From positions 1-64,000 of the forward strand of contig NZ_JAUSSG010000011.1 of NCBI RefSeq assembly GCF_030812215.1: a stretch of DNA of 64,000 nt. Reading direction: 5' to 3'. This DNA comes from Variovorax boronicumulans. Its GTDB lineage: Bacteria; Pseudomonadota; Gammaproteobacteria; Burkholderiales; Burkholderiaceae_C. The notes under the pieces are model-generated. The model was not told where the DNA came from. It saw nothing but the letters and a program-made list of their open reading frames with translations, and ran no database searches. The translations under genes and the position numbers were made by a program. How positions within the stretch are numbered: position 1 is the first letter of the stretch; each line of letters begins with the position of its first letter. Shown here piece by piece: positions 32,873-42,000 of this stretch.

Positions 32873-34983
32873 GTGGAGGCTCCTTGGGAAACGACGGCTG
32901 TCAGCGAAGGCGGCGCGTCGGGGAACAGGTTGCGGCGCAGGCCCACCAGCGCGGTGACGGCGGCGCGCGATGCCGAAGAGGTGTCGCGCGCGGCGAGCAC
33001 CGCATGGAGCGCGTCGTCGATCTGCGGCAGCAGAGCTTGCGGCCGGGGGGTCATGCGGCCTTCGCCGCGCTGGCGGAAGAAACGCGAGATGCCGTCCAGC
33101 AGCGCGGCCGAAGTGGCCAGCGGCAACTGCGCGCGCACGCGCTGCAGCACCGCGATGTCGGCGCCCATGCGCAGGTCGCGCAGCGCGTCGTTGGCAGCCA
33201 CGCCTTCGACCGTGCCGCCGGCTTGTGCGATGCGCGGCGCGAGCAGGCCGATGCGGTCGAGCATGCGGACCGCGTAGGCGTCGCCATGCGCGTATTGCGG
33301 CTGCGAAGAAGCAGCCATCTCGCCGAGTTCGCGCCAGGTCGCGCGCTGGATGCGGCGCGCGCTCCAGTCGGCGCCCACCGAGCGCACGAGGCGCGTGACG
33401 CGGGCCGCGACCAGCACGCCGACGATCTGGCCGATCATGCTGTTGATGAAGCTCACGAGGTCGGCACTGGCGGTGTCGTGCAGCGCGAGCGTGCCGGCCA
33501 CGCCGAAGATCATCGCCATCGCGGGCATGAAGTGCGTCGGCCGCGGCAGGTAGAGGCCCAGCACCAGGAAGAGCGGCGCGCAGATCGCGACCAGCATGCC
33601 GAAGTCCTGCACCGTGGGCATGAGCACCAGCACATAGACGGCGGAGATCGGAATGGACCACAGCGTCCACTTCAGGAAGCCATGGATCGCCGGCACCGGA
33701 TCGTCCATGGTCGCGAAGAAGCAGCAGAAGACGGCGGCCATCATGGTGGCGGCCGAGCCCATGGGCCAGCCGGTGAGGATCCAGAACGCACCACACAGGC
33801 AGATGGCAATGACGGCGGCGAGCGCGGAGAGCAGCGCCATGCCGTAGTCGCGGTGCAGCGCGCGATTGCCGAGGGCGGCGGTGCGGCGCAAGGGGGCGGC
33901 GCCCTGGAGGCCTTCGTCGATGTCCAGGCGCAGCTGGGCGCAGGCGGTCCAGCCGTCGACGAGTTCTTCGAGGCGGCCGGCAAGGCCGATGCGCAGGGCG
34001 CGGCCCCAGGCGGTGGGTTGTGCGCCGGTGTCGGCTTGCGGTGCATCGCTCATTGCGGCGATGGCATGGCGCAGGGCCTGCAGGCGCTCGGCGCGCGGGG
34101 TGTTGTCGCCCGCGGGTTCGGCTTCTGCGCGCAGCCATTGCGCGGCCTTCGCAAGCACCGAGGCCACATCGGGGGCGAGCACGCCTTCAGCCTGTTCGAG
34201 TGCGAGCAGCCGGTCTTCAACGGCCGAGAGCGCGGGCGTGAGCGCGGCGACGCGGTCCTGCATCGTGCGGATCGCGCCGGCCGTCCAGCGCAGGTGCGTG
34301 GTATCGAAGGGCACGTGGGTGGAGAGCAGGCGCAGTTGCGTGATGTCGCCCGCGAGGCGGCGGCGGTCGGCATCGAGGCGCTTGGGGTCGGCGTCGCTCT
34401 TGCGGCCGGTCGGCTGCAGCAGGTCGCCGAGCCACTTGCGCGCGTCCTGCAGCGTGCGGTCGAGCAGGCCGAGCACGGTGGGCGCGAGGCCGGTGGGCAG
34501 CACGAGGCTGTGAACCAACGTGGCGCAGAGGATGCCGAGGCCGATCTCCTCGACGCGCGCCACGGCGGTGTCGAACAGCACCAGCGGCGTCTGCACCGAC
34601 GGAAAGCCGATCAGCGCGGCCGTGTAGCCCGCGAGCATGAAGACGTACGAGCGCGGCGTGCGGTCGAAAAGCGAGATGCACAGGCACAAGCCCACCCACA
34701 GCGCGAGCACCAGCGTCAGCAACTCGGGCGCATTCGAAAGCGCGGGCACCAGCAGCACCGTCGCCGTGCTGCCGATCAGCGTGCCGACGAAACGGTACAC
34801 CGCCTTGGAGCGCACCGCGCCGGCCAGCGGATGGGCCACGATGTAGGTGGTCATGAGGGCCCAGAACGGACGCGGCAGGCCGGCGCGGCTGGCCAGGTAC
34901 ATCGCAAGCATCGCGGCGGCGAAGCTCTTGCCCGAAAACAGAAGCTCCGCGCGGCTGAAGCGCGGCAGGCGGAGCGTGGTCAT
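32869..34983 (-). CDS. FUSC-family aromatic acid/drug exporter (AaeB-like)
   Basis: This 704-aa inner-membrane protein has two sets of hydrophobic segments separated by a large cytoplasmic loop, as in AaeB and FUSC proteins: FSGKSFAAAMLAMYLASRAG then PRPFWALMTTYIVAHPLAGA near the start, and FWILTGWPMGSAATMMAAVF in the second half. AaeB exports p-hydroxybenzoate and similar acids. It begins right after the MarR stop (TAA then ATG with no gap). Confidence 0.9.
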   Translation of the reverse strand: MTTLRLPRFSRAELLFSGKSFAAAMLAMYLASRAGLPRPFWALMTTYIVAHPLAGAVRSKAVYRFVGTLIGSTATVLLVPALSNAPELLTLVLALWVGLCLCISLFDRTPRSYVFMLAGYTAALIGFPSVQTPLVLFDTAVARVEEIGLGILCATLVHSLVLPTGLAPTVLGLLDRTLQDARKWLGDLLQPTGRKSDADPKRLDADRRRLAGDITQLRLLSTHVPFDTTHLRWTAGAIRTMQDRVAALTPALSAVEDRLLALEQAEGVLAPDVASVLAKAAQWLRAEAEPAGDNTPRAERLQALRHAIAAMSDAPQADTGAQPTAWGRALRIGLAGRLEELVDGWTACAQLRLDIDEGLQGAAPLRRTAALGNRALHRDYGMALLSALAAVIAICLCGAFWILTGWPMGSAATMMAAVFCCFFATMDDPVPAIHGFLKWTLWSIPISAVYVLVLMPTVQDFGMLVAICAPLFLVLGLYLPRPTHFMPAMAMIFGVAGTLALHDTASADLVSFINSMIGQIVGVLVAARVTRLVRSVGADWSARRIQRATWRELGEMAASSQPQYAHGDAYAVRMLDRIGLLAPRIAQAGGTVEGVAANDALRDLRMGADIAVLQRVRAQLPLATSAALLDGISRFFRQRGEGRMTPRPQALLPQIDDALHAVLAARDTSSASRAAVTALVGLRRNLFPDAPPSLTAVVSQGAST

Positions 34984-35469
34984 TTACTTGCGTCCTTCCT
35001 GCGTCGCCACGGCGTTGCGACCGAGCCGCTCCTCGAGCATGCCGAAGACGCGCAGGCAGGCGGCAATGTCCTCGTCGGCGATGCCTTCGAACAGCGTGCC
35101 GCGCATCTCGCTCAAGGCGGCTTCGATGGTCGCGCAAGCGGTCACGCCTGTGGGTGTGAGGTGCAGCGTCTTGGCGCGGCGGTCGGCCGGGTCTTCGAGG
35201 CGTTGAACGAGGCCCGCCTCGACCAGTTGATCGACGGAGCGAACCAGCGACGGTCCCTCGATGCCCAGCACCGAGGCAAGCATGCCCTGCCGGATGCCGT
35301 CGCCCATGCGGCCGATCATCACGATCGGCCAGGCCAGCGTCTGCGACACGCCGACGTGGGCCACCGCCTTGTCGGCCGCGGCACGGTAGGAGCGCTGCAG
35401 CGTGGACAGCGACATGCCAAGGTGCATGAGCGCGTGTTCGCGGGTCTGGGTGGTTTTGGAGGCAGTCAC
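34984..35469 (-). CDS. MarR-family regulator of the efflux operon
   Basis: The protein is about 161 aa with a winged helix at about 60-125: LASVLGIEGPSLVRSVDQLV followed by the wing LEDPADRRAKTLHLT. It leads the efflux operon and should sense an exported aromatic compound. The start is uncertain: GTG at 35469 is used; a TTG at 35481 lies inside the operator palindrome, and an ATG at 35427 is also possible. None has a good Shine-Dalgarno. TATAAT (35500-35505 on this strand) and the SlyA-type box lie just upstream. Confidence 0.88.
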   Translation of the reverse strand: MTASKTTQTREHALMHLGMSLSTLQRSYRAAADKAVAHVGVSQTLAWPIVMIGRMGDGIRQGMLASVLGIEGPSLVRSVDQLVEAGLVQRLEDPADRRAKTLHLTPTGVTACATIEAALSEMRGTLFEGIADEDIAACLRVFGMLEERLGRNAVATQEGRK

Positions 35470-35473
35470 GTCG

Positions 35474-35505
35474 GATAGCAATTAGTTAGCTTGCTATCTA
35501 TTATA
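35474..35505 (-). promoter_or_regulatory. SlyA/MarR-type operator and -10 box
   Basis: GATAGCAA (35474-35481) and TTGCTATC (35491-35498) form an exact inverted repeat. Within it, ATAGCAAGCTAA (minus strand, 35497-35486) matches the SlyA box TTAGCAAGCTAA at 11 of 12 positions. TATAAT sits directly upstream on the minus strand at 35505-35500, so repressor and polymerase would compete. This fits autorepression by the MarR gene it precedes. Confidence 0.7.
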
Positions 35506-35538
35506 CGGGTAACTACTGATCCATGCAGCGGCAACGCT

Positions 35539-35557
35539 GGCGCCCGCCTCGGGCGCC
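35539..35557 (-). terminator. Hairpin downstream of rnpB
   Basis: GGCGCCCG and CGGGCGCC form an 8-bp stem with a 3-base loop, 40 bases past the end of RNase P RNA on the same strand. A T-rich tract lies between them and rnpB, but no T-run follows the stem, so it is a weak or unconventional terminator. Confidence 0.4.
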
Positions 35558-35596
35558 GGAAAACCGGGAAAAGAAAAACGGGGAAAAGAAGAAAAG

Positions 35597-35960
35597 TGTG
35601 AAGCCCGCCGATAAGCCGGATTCTGTGCACCGAAGGCCTCTTGCGAAGCCCTCGGCGTGACCGCCATTACTCTGGGCCGTTTGTCGCCAAACGGCTCGAT
35701 GCCACCTACCCGCCAGCTCAGCGGAACCACCTCGATACTGGCCTACTTGGTGTTGCTGCGCGCAGAGATTGCCCGTTTCACCCGAACTCAATCGGCTCGT
35801 CTCTGTTGCTCTGATCCTCACCTCACGGTGGAGAGTCGTTAACTCCTGCGCTGTCCTGTGCAGTCCGGACGTTCCTCCAGTGCGGTCTTTCGACACGATG
35901 CCCGAAGGCAGAGCGTCCCTTTCGGGCTTGCACCAGCGGCGGTCTGGCGTGCTTCACCGC
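35597..35960 (-). ncRNA. rnpB: RNase P RNA, bacterial class A
   Basis: The minus strand carries the conserved 5' block GAGGAACGTCCGGACTGCAC, the core element AGAGTAATGGCGGTCAC region and the 3' block CAGAATCCGGCTTATCGGCG. The first bases (GTGAAGC..GCC) pair with the last (GGC..GCTTCAC) to form stem P1, which sets the ends to within a few bases. It is the catalytic RNA that trims the 5' ends of pre-tRNAs. GATAAT lies about seven bases upstream of the 5' end. Confidence 0.95.
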
Positions 35961-35963
35961 TCG

Positions 35964-35969
35964 ATTATC
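35964..35969 (-). promoter_or_regulatory. -10 element of the rnpB promoter
   Basis: GATAAT on the minus strand lies about seven bases before the predicted 5' end of RNase P RNA, the spacing expected for sigma-70. A consensus -35 box was not found at 17-18 bases. Confidence 0.5.
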
Positions 35970-36039
35970 GCCCGGCGCGCAGCGCGCTGGTCTCACAATG
36001 CGCGCTGTCCGTCGACAAACCGCATCCAAGGAGATTTCC

Positions 36040-36960
36040 ATGAAGGCCCAGAACATCCTCCAGACCATCGGCAACACGCCGCACATCCGCATCAACCGCC
36101 TGTTCGGCAACGCGAAGCAACAGGTGTGGATCAAGTCCGAGCGCGCCAACCCCGGCGGCTCGATCAAGGACCGCATTGCGCTCTCGATGGTGGAAGACGC
36201 CGAGAAGTCCGGCGCGCTCAAGCCCGGCGGCACCATCGTCGAGCCCACCTCGGGCAATACCGGCATCGGCCTCGCAATGGTCGCTGCCGTCAAGGGCTAC
36301 AAGCTGATCCTGGTGATGCCCGACAGCATGTCGCTCGAGCGCCGCCGCCTGATGCTGGCCTACGGCGCCACCTTCGACCTCACGCCGCGCGCCGGCGGCA
36401 TGAAGGCTTCCATCGCCCGCGCCGAGGAAATCGTGGCCGGCACGCCCGGCGCGTGGATGCCGCAGCAGTTCAACAACCCGGCCAACGTCGAGGTGCACGT
36501 GCGCACCACGGCCGAGGAAATCGCGGCGGACTTTCCCGACGGCATCGACGTGATCATCACCGGCGTGGGCACGGGCGGCCACATCACCGGCGTGGCACGG
36601 GTGCTCAAGAAGAAGTGGCCGAAGCTCCAGGTGTTCGCGGTGGAGCCGGTGGCTTCGCCCGTCATTTCGGGCGGTGCGCCGTCGCCGCACCCGATCCAGG
36701 GCATCGGCGCGGGCTTCATCCCGAAGAACCTGGACACCTCGCTGCTCGACGGCGTGCTGCAGGTCGATGCCGAACCCGCCCGCGAAATGGCCCGCCGCTG
36801 CGCGCAGGAAGAAGGCATCCTCGTGGGCATCTCCTCGGGCGCCACGCTCGCGGCCATTGCGCAGAAGCTGCCGTCGCTGGCGCCCGATGCGGTGGTGCTG
36901 GGGTTCAACTACGACACGGGCGAGCGCTACCTCTCCGTCGAGGGCTTCCTCCCCGCCTGA
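36040..36960 (+). CDS. cysK: Cysteine synthase A (O-acetylserine sulfhydrylase)
   Basis: This 306-aa protein follows CysK closely. The PLP lysine is K43 in NPGGSIKDR, the substrate loop is T70-SGNTG, the phosphate loop is GVGTGGHITG and the end has GISSGA and DTGERYLSVEGF. It makes cysteine from O-acetylserine and sulfide in the cytoplasm. AAGGAG precedes the ATG by about seven bases. It is divergent from rnpB, about 80 bp away. Confidence 0.93.
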   Translation: MKAQNILQTIGNTPHIRINRLFGNAKQQVWIKSERANPGGSIKDRIALSMVEDAEKSGALKPGGTIVEPTSGNTGIGLAMVAAVKGYKLILVMPDSMSLERRRLMLAYGATFDLTPRAGGMKASIARAEEIVAGTPGAWMPQQFNNPANVEVHVRTTAEEIAADFPDGIDVIITGVGTGGHITGVARVLKKKWPKLQVFAVEPVASPVISGGAPSPHPIQGIGAGFIPKNLDTSLLDGVLQVDAEPAREMARRCAQEEGILVGISSGATLAAIAQKLPSLAPDAVVLGFNYDTGERYLSVEGFLPA

Positions 36961-37032
36961 TCCAGCTATCTCTTTCATAGCGCCTCGGCGCGTAAAATGC
37001 GCGGCCTGCTTGATAAACACAAGCCCCACGCC

Positions 37033-38679
37033 ATGCTGAGAATCTCCGAACTCAAACTCCCGCTCGACCACGCGCCCGACGCGCTGGTCACCCTGATCGC
37101 CCGGACCCTCGACGTCCCGCTCGAAGCGATCGCCTCCCACACCGTCTTCAAGCGCAGCTTCGATGCGCGCAAGGTCGACCTGCTCACGGTCTACATCTGC
37201 GACGTGCAGTTGGCCGATGCAAAGCTGGAAGCCGCGCTGCTCGCCAGGCACGCCGGCCATCCGCACATCCAGCCCGCGCCCGACATGCGCTACACGCCGC
37301 CCGCCAATGCGCCCGAAGGCACGAGCCGGCCGGTGGTGATCGGCTTCGGCCCCTGCGGCATCTTCGCGGCGCTGATGCTCGCGAAGATGGGCTTCAGGCC
37401 CATCGTGCTCGAACGCGGCAAGACCGTGCGCCAGCGCACCCGCGACACCTGGGGCCTGTGGCGCAAGAGCGTACTCAACCCCGAGTCGAACGTGCAGTTC
37501 GGCGAAGGCGGTGCCGGCACTTTTTCCGACGGCAAGCTCTACAGCCAGATCAAGGACCCGCGCTTCCTCGGCCGCAAGGTAATGGAAGAGTTCGTGAAAG
37601 CCGGTGCGCCGCCCGAAATCCTTTATGTCGCGCATCCGCACATCGGCACCTTCAAGCTGGTGAAGGTGGTGGAGAACATCCGCGAGCAGATCGTCGCGCT
37701 CGGCGGCGAGATCCGCTTCGAGCAGCGCGTGACCGACGTGCGCATCGAAGACGGCCAACTGCGCGCCCTCACCGTGCTCGACCAGACCACCGGCCAGTCG
37801 AGCGAACTGCGCGCCGACCATGTCGTGATGGCGCTCGGCCACAGCTCGCGCGACACCTTCGCGATGCTGCACGAGCGCGGCGTTCACATCGAGGCCAAGC
37901 CCTTCTCCATCGGCTTTCGCGTGGAGCACCCGCAGGGCCTCATCGATCGTGCGCGCTGGGGCCGCCACGCGGGCCATCCGCTCCTGGGCGCGGCCGACTA
38001 CAAGCTGGTGCACCACGCGAGCAACGGCCGCTCGGTCTACAGCTTCTGCATGTGCCCGGGCGGCACGGTGGTTGCGGCCACCAGCGAGCCGGGCCGCGTG
38101 GTCACCAACGGCATGAGCCAGTACTCGCGCAACGAGCGCAACGCGAATGCGGGCATCGTGGTGGGCATCGATCCGAAGGACTTCCCGGGCGACGCGCTCG
38201 CAGGCATCGCGCTGCAGCGCGCGCTCGAATCGAACGCCTTCGTGCTCGGCGGCGGCGACTACCGCGCGCCGGGGCAGTTGGTCGGCGACTTCATCGCCGG
38301 CAAGCCCTCGACCGCGCTCGGCAGCGTGACGCCCTCGTACAAGCCCGGCGTGACGCCCACCGACTTGCACCAGGCCCTGCCTGCCTACGCCATCGAGGCG
38401 ATGCGCGAGGCCTTCCCCGCCTTCGGCCGCAAGATCAAGGGCTTCGATACGCACGACGCGGTGCTCACCGGCGTCGAAACGCGCACCTCGTCGCCGATCC
38501 GCATCACGCGCGGCGACGATTTCCAGAGCCTCAACGTGCGCGGCCTGTACCCCGCCGGCGAAGGCGCGAGCTACGCGGGCGGCATCCTCTCGGCGGGCGT
38601 CGATGGCATCAAGGTGGCCGAGGCGGTGGCGCGCAACGTGCTGGCCGCGGCCGAACGCGAGCGCACGGCGAACGTCTGA
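37033..38679 (+). CDS. FAD-dependent dehydrogenase (COG2509 type)
   Basis: This 548-aa protein begins with a domain of about 90 residues, then a dinucleotide fold at about 98 (PVVIGFGPCGIFAALMLAKM) and the family landmark NVQFGEGGAGTFSDGKLYSQ near 156. It ends with GLYPAGEGASYAGGILSAG, which binds FAD. The substrate is unknown; relatives are called uncharacterised FAD-dependent dehydrogenases. Its TGA shares a base with the next ATG (TGATG), so the transporter gene is coupled to it. Confidence 0.88.
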   Translation: MLRISELKLPLDHAPDALVTLIARTLDVPLEAIASHTVFKRSFDARKVDLLTVYICDVQLADAKLEAALLARHAGHPHIQPAPDMRYTPPANAPEGTSRPVVIGFGPCGIFAALMLAKMGFRPIVLERGKTVRQRTRDTWGLWRKSVLNPESNVQFGEGGAGTFSDGKLYSQIKDPRFLGRKVMEEFVKAGAPPEILYVAHPHIGTFKLVKVVENIREQIVALGGEIRFEQRVTDVRIEDGQLRALTVLDQTTGQSSELRADHVVMALGHSSRDTFAMLHERGVHIEAKPFSIGFRVEHPQGLIDRARWGRHAGHPLLGAADYKLVHHASNGRSVYSFCMCPGGTVVAATSEPGRVVTNGMSQYSRNERNANAGIVVGIDPKDFPGDALAGIALQRALESNAFVLGGGDYRAPGQLVGDFIAGKPSTALGSVTPSYKPGVTPTDLHQALPAYAIEAMREAFPAFGRKIKGFDTHDAVLTGVETRTSSPIRITRGDDFQSLNVRGLYPAGEGASYAGGILSAGVDGIKVAEAVARNVLAAAERERTANV

Positions 38680-39239
38680 TGCAGCAAGCCATGCCCTTCG
38701 CACGCCCCACGGCCGGCCAGTTCGCCGTCGCCACGCTGGCCATGGCCGCGGTGGTGCTGGCCTCCAACATCCTGGTGCAGTTCGCCCTCAACGACTGGCT
38801 CACCTGGGGCGCCTTCACCTACCCGGTGGCCTACCTGGTGAGCGACCTCGTCAACCGGCGCTTCGGCCCCGGCATGGCGCGCCGCGTGGCGTGGGTCGGC
38901 TTCGCGGTGGCCATCGTGGCTTCGCTGATGCTCGCGCCGATGCGCATCGCGCTCGCTTCGGGCCTGGCATTCATCGCCTCGCAGCTGCTCGATATCCGCG
39001 TGTTCGACCGCCTGCGCCGCGGCCTCTGGTGGCGCGCGCCGCTGGTGGCGACGGTGATCGCGGCGGTGCTCGACAGCATCGTGTTCTGGGGCATCGCATT
39101 TGCGGGCACCGACGGCCCCTGGCTCACCTGGGCCGCGGGCGACCTCGCGGTGAAACTCGGCGTGGGCGTGCTGATGCTGCTGCCGTTCCGGCTGCTGATC
39201 GGCCGGCAGGCCGCGCGCACCTCGGTCCTGAGCCATTGA
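38679..39239 (+). CDS. VUT/YhhQ-like queuosine precursor transporter
   Basis: This 186-aa membrane protein has about five to six hydrophobic segments and the family features SNILVQFALNDWLTWGAFTYP and YLVSDLVNRRFG near the N-terminus and AFIASQLLDIRVFDRLR in the middle. YhhQ imports 7-cyano-7-deazaguanine, the precursor of queuosine in tRNA. It is translationally coupled to the FAD enzyme upstream, with no other queuosine gene in the window. Confidence 0.85.
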   Translation: MQQAMPFARPTAGQFAVATLAMAAVVLASNILVQFALNDWLTWGAFTYPVAYLVSDLVNRRFGPGMARRVAWVGFAVAIVASLMLAPMRIALASGLAFIASQLLDIRVFDRLRRGLWWRAPLVATVIAAVLDSIVFWGIAFAGTDGPWLTWAAGDLAVKLGVGVLMLLPFRLLIGRQAARTSVLSH

Positions 39240-39244
39240 GAGCC

Positions 39245-39874
39245 ATGATGTCCCGCAACGACGACTTCCACTACTACGAGCCTGCCAAGGGCCACGGCCT
39301 GCCGCACGACCCGTTCAACGCGATGGTCGGCCCGCGCCCCATCGGCTGGATCTCGTCGCAGGACGAGAACGGCGTGCTCAACCTCGCGCCCTACAGTTTC
39401 TTCAACGCCTTCAACTACACGCCGCCGATCGTCGGCTTCGCGAGCATCGGCGCAAAAGACAGCCTGCACAACATCCGCCAGACGCGCGAGTTCGGCTGGA
39501 ACCTCGCCACGCGCCCGCTGGCCGAGCAGATGAACCAGTCGTGCGCGGCCGTACCGCCGGAAGTCAACGAGTTCGAGCTCGCCGGCCTCACGCCCGTGGC
39601 ATCGCGCCAGATCGCCGTGCCGCGCGTGGCCGAGAGCCCCGTGTCCTTCGAATGCCGTCTCACGCAATTGATCCAGCTCGAAGGTGTCGATGGCGTGCCG
39701 GTGCAGACCTGGCTCGTCCTTGGCGAAGTGGTGGGCGTGCACATCGCGCGCCACCTGCTGAAGAACGGCATCTACGACACCGCGGCGGCGCAGCCCATCC
39801 TGCGCGGCGGCGGTCCGGCCGATTATTTCGAGATCAGCCCCGACAATATGTTCAGGATGTTCCGGCCGCGCTGA
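39245..39874 (+). CDS. Flavin reductase-like (FMN-binding split barrel) protein
   Basis: This 209-aa protein matches the flavin-reductase domain of about 160 residues: MVGPRPIGWISSQDENGVLN for FMN contact, LAPYSFFNAFNYTPPIVGFA and the DSLHNIRQTREFGWNLAT region. It ends with YFEISPDNMFRMFRPR, typical of the group. It probably uses FMN as a cofactor; its reaction is unknown. ATG codons at 39245 and 39248 are both possible. It follows the YhhQ gene by five bases and probably shares its transcript. Confidence 0.88.
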   Translation: MMSRNDDFHYYEPAKGHGLPHDPFNAMVGPRPIGWISSQDENGVLNLAPYSFFNAFNYTPPIVGFASIGAKDSLHNIRQTREFGWNLATRPLAEQMNQSCAAVPPEVNEFELAGLTPVASRQIAVPRVAESPVSFECRLTQLIQLEGVDGVPVQTWLVLGEVVGVHIARHLLKNGIYDTAAAQPILRGGGPADYFEISPDNMFRMFRPR

Positions 39875-39938
39875 GCGCACAACCGGTTTTTCTGTTGTTC
39901 CCCTTTCATCCCATCGCGCCCACCGCCGATCCCACCGT

Positions 39939-40883
39939 ATGACCGACGCATCCACCGCAGCCCCGAACACGAACGCGCCGAACTCGCGCCATGCACGGCG
40001 CCAGCGCCCGGACCTCGCCGAGCAGCTGCAGCAGCTCAAGACCGGCGCCAGCGCCGACGCAGGCGCCGGCGCGCAAGCGCCCACCGCGCAGCAGCAACAA
40101 GATCAACGGCCACCGCGCGAGAGGAAGCCGCGTCCGCAGGGACAGGGGCAGCAGCCCCGTCAACAGCAGCAGGCCCGCAAGCCGCAGGCACAAGCAGCGC
40201 AGCAACAACCCCAACGCACGCCGCGCAAGGTCAACCCGGTGCTCGAGCGCCTGTTCGAGCTGTACCCGCAGCTTTTCGGTGCCCGCTTCGTGCCGCTCAA
40301 GCTCGGCGTGTACGAAGAGCTGATCGCGCGCCATCCGGACGACTTCAAGGCCGAAGACCTGAAGATCGCCATGGGCCAGCATGCGCGCTCCACCCGCTAC
40401 CTCGAAGCCGTGGCCGCGGGGCTCGCGCGCCATGACCTGGACGGCAACGCGCTCGATCCGGTCGCGCCCGAGCACGTGCATCACGCCATCCTCGAACTGC
40501 ACCGTCGCCGCATGCACCGCAACCCCGGCGAAGACCTGCGCCCGCAACTGGTGGCGCGCATCGCCAAGGCGATCGAAGCCTCGGGGCTCGATCGCGAAGC
40601 CTATGCCGTGCTCGTGCGCTCGCGCGATGCGAACAACAACGCGGTGGTCGACGAGGCATTGGCCGAACTCGCGCAGCAAGCTGCCAAGCGCGAGGCACTG
40701 CTGCGCGCCTTCGAGGCCAGCGGCCGCACCGAGCAGGAGTTCGCCGAGATGTACGGCATGAAGCCGGGCGAAGTGGCGCGCACGCTGCAGCACGCACGTG
40801 CCGAGCGGCAGGCGCCGGCTGTTGCTGCTGCCATTGCAGAACCGGCGGCACCGGTCGAGCCCACCGAACCCGCTGCCGACTGA
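39939..40883 (+). CDS. ProQ/FinO-domain RNA chaperone with a long disordered N-terminus
   Basis: This 314-aa protein has an N-terminal 90 residues that are Gln/Arg/Pro/Ala-rich and basic, likely an RNA-binding tail. The ProQ/FINO domain follows at about 95-215 (VNPVLERLFELYPQLFGARF, LKLGVYEELIARHPDDF, HARSTRYLEAVAAG and RHDLDGN). A helical C-terminus comes last. It should bind structured sRNAs and mRNA 3' ends. A bidirectional terminator follows at 40917-40950. Confidence 0.88.
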   Translation: MTDASTAAPNTNAPNSRHARRQRPDLAEQLQQLKTGASADAGAGAQAPTAQQQQDQRPPRERKPRPQGQGQQPRQQQQARKPQAQAAQQQPQRTPRKVNPVLERLFELYPQLFGARFVPLKLGVYEELIARHPDDFKAEDLKIAMGQHARSTRYLEAVAAGLARHDLDGNALDPVAPEHVHHAILELHRRRMHRNPGEDLRPQLVARIAKAIEASGLDREAYAVLVRSRDANNNAVVDEALAELAQQAAKREALLRAFEASGRTEQEFAEMYGMKPGEVARTLQHARAERQAPAVAAAIAEPAAPVEPTEPAAD

Positions 40884-40916
40884 CACGCCCGGCGCACCCG
40901 GGCCTCAACAGCCCAT

Positions 40917-40950
40917 AAAAAAACCGCCACGCAAAGCTGGCGGTTTTTTT
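40917..40950. terminator. Bidirectional intrinsic terminator between proQ-like gene and htpX
   Basis: The stem has AAAAAAACCGCCA (40917-40929) and TGGCGGTTTTTTT (40938-40950) with an 8-base loop. A T-run ends it in both directions, so it can stop both the ProQ-type gene and htpX, which converge here. Confidence 0.93.
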
Positions 40951-40977
40951 ACGTCCGGCGGCAGCGCCGCGGCCGTG

Positions 40978-41850
40978 TCAGCGCGCGTTCTGCAGCGCAG
41001 CGATGCGCTCTTCGATCGGCGGGTGCGTCGCAAACAGCTTGCCGATGCTGCCGGTGATGCCCATGGCTTCCACCGCCTTGGGCAGTTCGCCGGCCGGCAG
41101 GCCGCCCAGGCGCGCGAGCGCGTTCATCATCGGCTGCTTCTGGCCCATGAGCGCGGCGGCGCCGGCGTCGGCGCGGAACTCGCGCTGGCGCGAGAACCAG
41201 GCCACCACCATCGCGGCGGCGAAGCCAAGCACGATGTCCAGCACGATGGTGCTCACGTAGTAGCCGATGCCGGGGCCCGAGGAGCGGTCGTCGCCGCGGC
41301 GCAGGAAGCTGTCGACCGCGTAGCCGATCACGCGCGACAGGAACACGACGAAGGTGTTCATCACGCCCTGGATCAGCGTCATCGTGACCATGTCGCCATT
41401 GGCGATGTGCGCCACCTCGTGGCCGATGACGGCCTCGACCTCTTCGCGCGTCATGTTCTGCAGCAGGCCGGTGGACACGGCCACGAGCGACGAATTCTTG
41501 AAGGCGCCGGTGGCGAAGGCGTTGGGCTCGCCCTCGAAGATCCCGACCTCCGGCATGCCGACACCGGCCTTGTCGGCGAACTTGCGCACGGTGGCGACGA
41601 TCCAGGCCTCGTCGGGCGACTGGGGGTTGTCGATCATGCGCAGGCCCGCGGTCCACTTGGCCATCGGCTTGCTGATGAGCAGCGAGATGAACGCGCCGCC
41701 GAAGCCCATGATGAGCGCGAAGCCCAGCAGCGCCGTCAGGTTCAGGCCGTTGGCCGTGAGGAAGCGGTTGACGCCGAGCAGGCTCGCGACGACGCCGAGC
41801 ACTGCGACGACCATCACATTGGTCAAAACGAACAGAAGGATACGTTTCAA
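40978..41850 (-). CDS. htpX: Membrane protease HtpX
   Basis: This 290-aa inner-membrane M48 protease has two N-terminal helices (about 4-27 and 37-58), the zinc site H144-E-V-A-H148 and the third ligand in FSRQREFRADAGA. It degrades misfolded membrane proteins with FtsH. It is usual in length and starts MKRILLFVLTN. It converges on the ProQ-type gene with a shared terminator. Confidence 0.95.
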   Translation of the reverse strand: MKRILLFVLTNVMVVAVLGVVASLLGVNRFLTANGLNLTALLGFALIMGFGGAFISLLISKPMAKWTAGLRMIDNPQSPDEAWIVATVRKFADKAGVGMPEVGIFEGEPNAFATGAFKNSSLVAVSTGLLQNMTREEVEAVIGHEVAHIANGDMVTMTLIQGVMNTFVVFLSRVIGYAVDSFLRRGDDRSSGPGIGYYVSTIVLDIVLGFAAAMVVAWFSRQREFRADAGAAALMGQKQPMMNALARLGGLPAGELPKAVEAMGITGSIGKLFATHPPIEERIAALQNAR

Positions 41851-42000
41851 GTTGAATTCTCCGTGGGGAACTGCCGCTCAGATGAGGGCCGGCGGGCCCT
41901 CTTCAAGCCATGCGGTGTTGCGAGCGCTTCTTTGTTGTTTGGATACTGACGCGGCCCCGGCATGGCGGCTGCGGGTAGAGCAATGATAGGAGCAAAAGTT

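Noticed and set aside
32833..35478. An 881-codon plus-strand frame opposite the efflux operon
   Set aside because: Composition is Arg/Gly/His-rich without motifs, and the opposite strand holds four recognisable genes.
35965..38703. A 912-codon open frame on the minus strand opposite cysK and the FAD enzyme gene
   Set aside because: It is an antisense shadow in G+C-rich DNA: it is full of Arg, His, Gly and Ala, has no domain and lies opposite two well-supported enzymes.
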